Assembly (NCBI GenBank): GCA_035578175.1
Contig: JAQMRL010000002.1
Span: 136,328,171-136,392,170, forward strand
DNA length: 64,000 bases
Origin: Catonia carolina
Taxonomy: Eukaryota > Arthropoda > Insecta > Hemiptera > Achilidae
Direction: 5' to 3'
The notes beneath the pieces were generated by a model that saw nothing but the letters and a program-made list of their open reading frames with translations, searched no databases and was not told where the DNA came from. Made by a program: the position numbers and the translations under genes. Each line of letters opens with the position of its first letter. Position 1 is the first letter of the stretch. Of the stretch, positions 56,855 through 64,000 are shown in pieces.

Positions 56855-57290
56855 GTTGCCGGCCTTTAATACTTCTTGCGGCCTTTGTCGGCGCGGTAGG
56901 CCCTTTAGCGGCGCACCGACAAATCTATCTGCTGCGTTCCGACAGAGGGCTTTGTTGCCAAGGCTGAGCGACTTACCGCCCCCTACCACAGCGTTCTCAG
57001 TAGCTGTAGAAGCGCAGTGCACTGAGCCGCATGGGATTACGCTCTACATCTCCGACGAAGATCGACCGACTACATCCACGAGATAAAGAAGGAAGATGCT
57101 CTGGGACTTGCAGCAGCCGTCGCCGCAGTTCTTGTAGCTGCCGCAGCAGCCGCAGCCATGCGCTGCCTACGCTGGTCTCCTTCGAGACCGGCACAACGGT
57201 CCTTCTCAGGACCAATTCATTAAGGTTTACACCGGCCCTTTTCAGGGCTACCAAACAGATAAGGTTAGGCACTTAATGTCGCCATCCGGT
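56855..57290. other. GC-rich island of unknown origin
   Basis: About 430 bp is far richer in G and C than anything around it. Frames are open on both strands (for example 57031-57276 plus and 56997-57272 minus), but that is expected of GC-rich DNA and no domain was recognised. Alanine-rich and arginine-rich readings come from GCAGCAGCCGC-type runs. The island ends with two hairpins of histone 3'-end type. It may be part of a gene copy or a mobile element from a GC-richer source. Confidence 0.6.
57234..57253 (+). promoter_or_regulatory. histone-type 3' stem-loop
   Basis: The stem GGCCCT pairs with AGGGCT around the loop TTTC, followed by ACCA. Stem length, loop and the 3' ACCA fit the hairpin that ends replication-dependent histone mRNAs. 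A related hairpin (GGTCCT, loop TCTC, AGGACC) lies at 57198-57213. No histone reading frame is upstream, so the role is unclear. Confidence 0.55.
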
Positions 57291-57416
57291 GACAGTATTT
57301 AATATATTATATTTTTTATTTTCTGGATCACTGGTTGGTTCTTCAAGCCACTAACGCCGTCTTTTGTTTTTCTTTCGTATTGAATACTTTTTGCTGATTG
57401 TCATAGCATTTTTGTT

Positions 57417-57810
57417 GTTGTTGTTTAGGTCATCAGCCAAAAGGCTGGTTTGAACCTGTAGAGGTTTTACTAAGTAAAACGAGGAGTGAGGTGGTTTACC
57501 ATTGCCTTCCTCACTGAGTGGAAAAGTACGCTTATCAGCATGCCGGGCCCTCTGAAAAGCACATATTTTTCACTCTGCAAATGACACCTTCACTTCATTC
57601 ACCACAGGGTCTGGCTGTATAATGAAAATCATTACTTCCAGAGGAGATAACTCTGATTAGTGTCTTTTACACCTCTACCTCTTCTGCTCTTAAATGATTC
57701 AGTCATTCAATTGGCTGATCATGTGATAAGAAACAGAACTATTTATTTTAGCCCTGCAACAAACAGATTGAGTGTAAATAATTTGACACTCCACCTGTCT
57801 GTTATGGGCA
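57417..57810 (-). mobile_element. SINE-B, full length with 11-bp duplications
   Basis: This 394-bp copy is bounded by GCATTTTTGTT at 57406-57416 and 57811-57821. On the plus strand it starts in the GTTGTTG tail, has the hairpin CAGCC AAAA GGCTG and ends CTGTTATGGGCA. It is almost identical to the inner copy at 34848-35241. The 79-codon frame at 57660-57899 partly overlaps and is not a gene. Confidence 0.93.
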
Positions 57811-57824
57811 GCATTTTTGTTATG

Positions 57825-59750
57825 AAACTTAATCTCATGACTTACGCGCCTCTAAATTTTTATTTAATCCGATGTCATTTTTTAATAAATATATTTTAAT
57901 TCACCCAAAACATAATATACACTCTGTAATTAGCCTACGTGCATAGAGATTAAGCTACTGAACAGAACAAAAAATGATGTCTGATCAAGCATTAACATGG
58001 TATTGGGGTTAGGGAAAGGAAATAAGCATGGCATTTCATATCAAATGAATGTAACTATCTCGCCTTGGGAAACTATAGCAAAACCTTGTAAATTAACATA
58101 GAGAAAATAAATTACAAATTAATACGAATAATTTCTAAAAACGAAATATTTTAAAATCGCATATAATTAACAATATAGGTCTACTACATTTGCTTGAAAT
58201 TCCGTTAAATAAAATCATAAATTTAATTATGTACGTTTGGAAAGATATTTTTGATCTTTAAAACATAAGCGCTGAATAAAAAATTATGTTAAAACATATT
58301 CAATAGTACATTGACTTCGTATATGATTACAAAGAAGAATAGAAAAAATTACATAAGGCTACAAAGAAATACGAAAAATATTCCAATGAACTGGATCTTC
58401 AGGTATTTTGATATTGTGTCCGTTCTTTTTTTTATCTAAAAACACATTGTATAGTAGTGCATGTTTTCGCACAAGTTGGTCCGCTCTTGGTTAGATTTCT
58501 TCTTACGGATAACTAACCTCTTTGTTTCATTTTTATTTTGTTTCTTCACGAAATATAAGTTCGGATAAAAATCAAATGTCTTTTCTTTGTCATGAATCCG
58601 TTGTTTTCTCTCTCTACTAAGTTACTTACCATGTATGGATTTCTTTTATTGTATTTTGTTGTGTCGTTTTGTAAGGTGGTGGTAGGTTGTCTTATCTAAC
58701 CTAACATTTAATTGAATTTCGAATTGGACGATTCTAACCTACTCTAAGAAGCACCACTTTTCTACTATACTACTTCTGAATTACAACAGAAACATTACTA
58801 TACCGAGTTAGTAACAACCTATTACAAAGTTCCATGCATTTTAAACAGGATTCTTTGCGTTATTCGCAAGGCGTTTTGTTCTTTCTTTTTTTGGTTAGGT
58901 GAAACGAGGGGAAGTTTTAGAGGACCCTCGGATAGTAATAGTAATAATAATAATGATAATTCTTTCGGGAATACACACACTTGTATAAGGAACGGTATAC
59001 AAAGCAAAAGTAACAACAGAAAGCACGGTTTAATTTTAAGATTAGAAGGAGATGAACAGTAGAGGTGAGGTTAGGTTAGAGGAGAAAGAACTGGTTGTTT
59101 TAGCATTCAGTACCCAAACATAATATATACGTCCACCCTCCGGCTCTCTTACCTTCATCAATAACATCTCCTTAATGCACGACTTGCTACCACCTGTATT
59201 ACCTTAGCTTTATACTGTATTATTCGGCTGCACACTAAAATCACGCACATATTCAAACATAAAAAATTAGAAAAACGCTGTTCTCTATACATAAATATTT
59301 ATGGGCGGCTACTTTATTTGCTCCCTGTTCAACTATTAACTTTTACGCTAACACATACAGAGGAAACGAACACGCGACTTTCATCATTCCAAAATCATAA
59401 CGTGATTCTGATAACAATGATTGTGATTATAATTTCTATAAAGTTACTACGAACGTAACGTTATTTGACCGCTCCCACGCTTGAATTTAATTAGTAAATA
59501 CCTTTCTCATTTTTATTACAGGAAGGTAATAAACCTATATATTTTTATTAACATATTAATATATTCAAGTTTTATATTTGTTTACAAATTAGACTTATTT
59601 ATTCGTAACTTTTTCATTGAAAATACCGATAACAACGATATTAAAAAAAATTCTAGGTTTTTGGGAATTTAAAAACCCGTAAGTTATGTATTTTGTTCAT
59701 ATTGAAAAACTTTTTCCCGGTACTCTGAGTGCTTAATAGTCCTTTATAAT
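57825..59750. other. no gene seen
   Basis: Mixed AT-rich sequence with a short TAATAG/TAATAATAA run near 58935-58960. Frames are short (58822-59016, 59481-59672), with no domain recognised. Confidence 0.4.
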
Positions 59751-59755
59751 CTTCT

Positions 59756-60070
59756 AGGTAGAGCTATATCTGAGTAGATTAGTGATTTATACAACAGGTA
59801 CTGGAACCAAACTACTGGATAGAGCTATCTCTGAGTAGATCAGTGATTTACACAAGAAGTACCGGAACCAAACTACTGGATAGAGCTATCTCTGCGTAGA
59901 TCAGTGATTTATACATGAGGTACCGGAACCAAACTAGGCCTACTGGATAGAGCTATTTCTGAGTAGGTCGTGATTCACACAAGAGGTACCGGAACCAAAC
60001 TACTGAATAGAGCTATCTCTGAGTAGATCAGTGATTTACACAAGAGGTTACCGAACCAAACTACTGGATA
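59756..60070 (+). repeat. 62-bp minisatellite, five units
   Basis: The unit starts GGATAGAGCTATCTCTGAGT and includes AGATCAGTGATTTACACAAG and GGTACCGGAACCAAACTAC. Five copies follow each other, with a few substitutions each and one 6-bp insertion in the third. The final copy is cut short. It is non-coding. Confidence 0.93.
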
Positions 60071-60074
60071 GAGG

Positions 60075-61670
60075 AACAGTAGCTACGTGAATGAAAAGCA
60101 TCATATCCCATAATCTTGTTCGTGATCTGGAAACAAAGCAGCTTAGAATGGTTGTGGGATTTGTACCATTTAGTATCTATTGGGCCTATTGACGGAGAAC
60201 TGTTATCTTAGAAAACGTTTAAATAAGTGGGGCTATTTAGTGGTGACAAGGTTAAAAGACTAATAGAAGATGGTGAAGAATTTTCATTCCATACTATCTT
60301 CGAATGCAAAACATTGACTGATGAGAGATGATCAAGTTTTATGCAAATGAACGCGGAGAGCTGTCTTCCTCAGAAAAGCAAATGAATACAAATTTTCTGT
60401 CATTTTTCAATATGGCAGAAGAAGCTTAATTCCCAGAAGAAGGGACCTTTATACTTTATATTTTATTTAGATAGCTGTTCGGAGTGTTTGTGCCAAATTT
60501 TAAATCTAAAGAATATGAATTATATGAGATATATTAGACTATATGCAGTTGTCGTAAGTTCTAAAGCAAACAAATTGTGTGTGGATAATCAAATTTAAAG
60601 TATAAACTTTATCCGGTTACAATTTTTGCCACTTACTGATGTTTTACCAAAGTTATAACTACTTACGCTAATGATGAACTGTTGATGAAACTTTAAATAA
60701 ACTATTATCATTGTTTAAAATATTTTAATAAACTATGTCAAAATATTTATTTAGTCATTTAAAATATTAACTATTATCAAGAAACATAAATGAAGAATAC
60801 TAATGTTTTTAATCTATGATATTTTAAACAGCCACGACATAACCTAAATAAATTTGTACAAACATAAATCGGTTGCAGCAACATTTTTGTTTAACAATTT
60901 GAAGTAGAGAAGAAAATTGACTACGTTTATGCTGTCAGTTATTTTTAATATAATAACACTTGAGTATTAAATTTTAGGATTAAGCCTAATAGAACTGTAA
61001 CGAAACGATTGGGTTAAACCGAAGTAACAGAACCAGTCATTGAGTTGTGTGGTGCGGTCGACTATGTGGTGTGGTCAGCTATCTACCACTCGCTCATTCG
61101 CTATACATGCTGTGGTTCATGATTGGCACTCAGTAATAACATTTTACTATGATATATATATAATAACATAAACATTCCAGTATAACCAAATCGAGATCAC
61201 CGTACTTGTCAAAAATTCTTTGAACCTTGATATTCTAAGTGGATGATGATTTAGTTACAGGTTTACCTAATTACTCCTCTCCCCCCACCCTTAACCAAAT
61301 TTAACAAATAAAAACATAATAACTTAATTATAATTTCTTATACAAATTAACTTTCCTTATTATTTTAACAGGAAGAATATTCTTTCATGTTTAACAAGTG
61401 CTTAAAAACACAACAATTTTTATTACCATATCTTTTTATAATTTATGTGGACATTTTGCTCACATAATTTTGAATCAATTTTGTTAATTAAATTTAGTTT
61501 TAATCAAATAAAATTATTCGTTAATATGGTCCGCGGGACCAAAAACCTGTATTTTGATGGTATTTTTAATATATTAAAATCACCTTATAATCGTGCCAAA
61601 TCAAATTTACGATCCATTTATTAAATTTTATATTATTAAATATATATTTTTTATTATTTACTGAAAATGA
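60075..61670. other. no gene seen
   Basis: The part at 60240-60430 has pieces of open frame without a recognised domain. The rest is AT-rich. Confidence 0.4.
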
Positions 61671-61677
61671 GATGTTG

Positions 61678-61790
61678 TTTAAGTTAACGACCATAATTCT
61701 TGATTGAAACCCCTTGAGGCTTTGCTTTGTAAAACGAAGAGTGAGATAGTTTAAAGTTATCTTTCTCAATGAGATTAAAATAATGATTAC
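61678..61790 (-). mobile_element. SINE-B, old fragment
   Basis: It reads TGTTGTTTAAGTTAACGACC and later CCCTTGAGGCTTTGC and AAAACGAAGAGTGAGATAG, matching the tail-side third of SINE-B at high divergence. Confidence 0.65.
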
Positions 61791-61794
61791 TTTT

Positions 61795-62690
61795 TAGTAT
61801 CTATTCTATTATTAGCACATTGACCTATCTAAATTTTAGATGGCTCCAAAGAAAGTTTTTTCTCCATCCAGAAAATAGAAAGAAAAGAGGTTGCCATCCG
61901 AAAACATGGATACAGAGAAATCAAGAAGCTATGGTATAGATACTGAAGTTACGTATTAAACACTTAGAAAATAAAAGGCCGGTGATTATGCCAAACTCTA
62001 CCCTTTCCGTCTCCCCTAAAATCATAAACTAACCCCTACCTAAAATTGTACCATTTGTCCACGTTAAGTACGGTGCGTGCCTTCCCCTCCTCAAGACAAT
62101 AAAACTCCCACATAACTGAAAAAGGCCACTGAAAAACAAAAAAAAAGAAAAGAGCCGCTCTTAAACCCACTTGTCCCTTAATATAAATTTTCATCCACGA
62201 GTAACTTCTTAAAATACATTACCTCCTTTGAAGTCCCAGTCCCAATCCCGCAAGAGCCAGAATCCTATTTCCTAATTTTAAACTATAAAATTCCCCCTAA
62301 ATTTCATGAGGTTGCAATTATTCGGTAAAATTGTTCCCCGAGTGACCAGGTGTTCCTTAACACGATGTCGCCATCATAGGGCTTCTCAGCCCTCTCAACC
62401 AGGATTCAGGATTCAGGATTCACTGAAGTTACGAGATTGCCTTTTGCGTATGGATGGGCTGTGAGGAAGGGAAGTGAAAAATTGACAGTGCTGCCTACCT
62501 CAACAGTGCGACACTACTCTTACATTTTTCACTACCTTGCAGTTTCTACATACATTTTGTAAGCGGTGGTTCAATCCGAGAAAATTTTCTTCATAAACCT
62601 TATAAGAAATAAATCTGACCTGTAATACTGCCTATAAGCTTAATTACATGACTAGAAATGTTTGATTTACTGTAATTACCAGCTACCTTA
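61795..62690. other. no gene; C-rich stretch
   Basis: From about 61990 to 62420 the plus strand is unusually rich in C (for example CTAACCCCTACC and CCAGTCCCAATCCC). AGGATTC recurs three times at 62401-62421. No copy elsewhere in the window was recognised. Confidence 0.4.
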
Positions 62691-63034
62691 TTCCATTGGA
62701 ACAAATTTTCTACGAATGAATCTCCTTCTTTACGATCGCTTTCACCGGCGTCTTCACTATCAATCTCACTAGTCTACCTAACAGCTTCCTTTTCTTACTA
62801 GGTGTCAACAAAACAGTTGAAGAATAGCTTCTTAACGTCTTTAATTTCCTTTTTTATTTTACGAATTGTGGAAAGACAAACATCACAGTAGTTAGCCACT
62901 CGCTCATGGCTTTTGTTAAGAGGCAGTGAAAAGCATTTTTGTTTAGTTTCAACTTCACAGCATTTTATTATACTGCATATTAGATTTCGTTCAGCACTGT
63001 GAATAGTCAGCCCACATTTTCGAGAAACTAACAT
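62690..63034 (-). pseudogene. transposase-like N-terminal remnant
   Basis: A 78-codon minus frame has SRKCGLTIHSAERNLICSII near the start and ANYCDVCLSTIRKIKKE later, resembling the helix-turn-helix start of a transposase-like protein common in insects (HSGER...VSxxTIRRIxKE, from memory). After a frameshift near 62810 another frame reads TPSKKRKLLGRL, and a further one EIDSEDAGESDRKEGD. No catalytic domain follows within view. The start Met is plausible but unproven. Confidence 0.5.
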
Positions 63035-63039
63035 TTCTG

Positions 63040-64000
63040 TCTACGGTAACATACAGTTATTATATTCGTACCGTTAACCTTCAAAAGGTTCTGCGATAGG
63101 CCCTATAGGTCTACTGTATAGGCTACACTCTGGGTATAGTATAAGTTTTTACGTTTGTCGTACTGAAATTAAAGCAGTCGCGCATGCGCTCTGATGCTGC
63201 TCCCCCTGTAATCCTCGTTGCGAATGAAAGCAAACTCGTGACTCAAGTGACTATACCTACCGTTGGTTTTCAGGGTGAGTGACTAAAAAGTCGCTAGGTA
63301 GCAAGATACGGGAAAGGAGAAATCTACAGGGTCCCTGATAAATATGAAATCTTCCCCTTTAACATGTTATGTAAGTAACTGTGTCCCCATCTACTTGGGT
63401 TATTTTCCAAGTTTAAATTATTAATGTATAGTTACCCTCTTAAGGCGTCTAAGTGATCAGAGCACCCAACTGACAATACTTTACTTTTATTGAACAAATT
63501 TTACTTCTCGTGCAGAAGAGTTAATGTTACAGTAGGTATGTGTGTTTTATACGAACAACCGTACGTCGAATCATAAGTAAATACGTATATCGATTTGTCA
63601 ATTGGTAGGTTTGATTCAATACTGACTTCGTTTAAAAGGGTATGTTACATGCTATTACAACATTGAAAAAAAACCAAAAAAGAAACTCACTGAATATATA
63701 AGTTTATAACCTCATTTGTAAACGTATTGATCAACTGAACGACGAATGGTGGAAGTAAGGAATATTCAGAAGTGGAAACACTAGTGGAAATCGCGGTTGT
63801 TAGAGAACAGCAAGACGAGTAGCTGAAAATATTACAGGAAACGTACTATTACGGCAAAACGCCACGAAGGAATGAATTTTCATATGCGTGATGGTAGGCC
63901 TACGGCAAAAGCATCGAAGGGTTTTCTCAAATCAGATAAAGTTTATGTAGAGTAAGCTTACTTCAATCCACCGATTAACAAACTTTCGATTTACGAGACT
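63040..64000. other. no gene seen
   Basis: Only short chance frames. No recognised repeat reaches the window end. Confidence 0.4.

Noticed and set aside
56853..57086. Protein gene in the GC-rich island
   Set aside because: Frames are open on both strands because of composition. None has a recognisable domain, so no gene is called.
59756..60070. CRISPR-like or satellite array
   Set aside because: Five contiguous 62-bp units with no unique spacers; a small minisatellite.

Overview
The window looks like insect nuclear DNA with no cellular gene that I can recognise. It is AT-rich, its reading frames are short, and it is packed with decayed transposable elements of typical insect kinds: mariner, Tc1-like, pogo-like, a TTAA-targeting element, RTE-like and Jockey-like LINEs, tRNA-derived SINEs and LTR fragments. 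A true bug (Hemiptera) is a guess from the general look and is not proven. No rRNA, intact tRNA, CRISPR array or bacterial-type operon was seen.

Layout. 0-5 kb: a tRNA-like SINE, LINE scraps, and a 1-kb unknown repeat split by a LINE with a (TAA)n tail. 5-10 kb: two parallel LINE tails, a pogo-like terminus, one SINE-B copy, and two LINE pieces in opposite orientation. 10-11 kb: a mariner with very long inverted ends. 12-19 kb: SINE-A, SINE-B and SINE-C copies and a pogo-like MITE. 19-28 kb: two copies of a CTTTCTCTTGCC-ended repeat, a 764-bp foldback built around two tRNA-like heads, another SINE-linked palindrome, and a 566-bp TTAA MITE. 28-31 kb: SINE-B, an LTR and the second long-ended mariner. 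32-35 kb: a LINE inside a SINE-B, then a SINE-B inside a SINE-B. 36-39 kb: a 2.06-kb Tc1/mariner-like element with long inverted ends, itself hit by a SINE, carrying a minisatellite and a captured repeat, followed by an LTR. 40-47 kb: LINE pieces, one showing a 5' inversion, and an LTR. 47-54 kb: repeats and a near-perfect inverted repeat with a hammerhead-like motif in each arm. 55-64 kb: a LINE scrap, a GC-rich island ending in two histone-type hairpins, a fresh SINE-B, a 62-bp minisatellite and a transposase remnant.

The parts do not act together as a pathway. They are layers of insertion, and several insertions can be ordered because target-site duplications or empty sites survive. SINE-B looks the youngest family: near-identical copies, several with clear duplications of about 9-12 bp. 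The most notable structures are the two mariners whose 5' halves are replaced by inverted copies of their own 3' ends, and the hammerhead-bearing inverted repeat at 49.6-50.0 kb. Family names SINE-A, -B, -C and repeat R-C, R-D are mine, used only to link copies inside this window.
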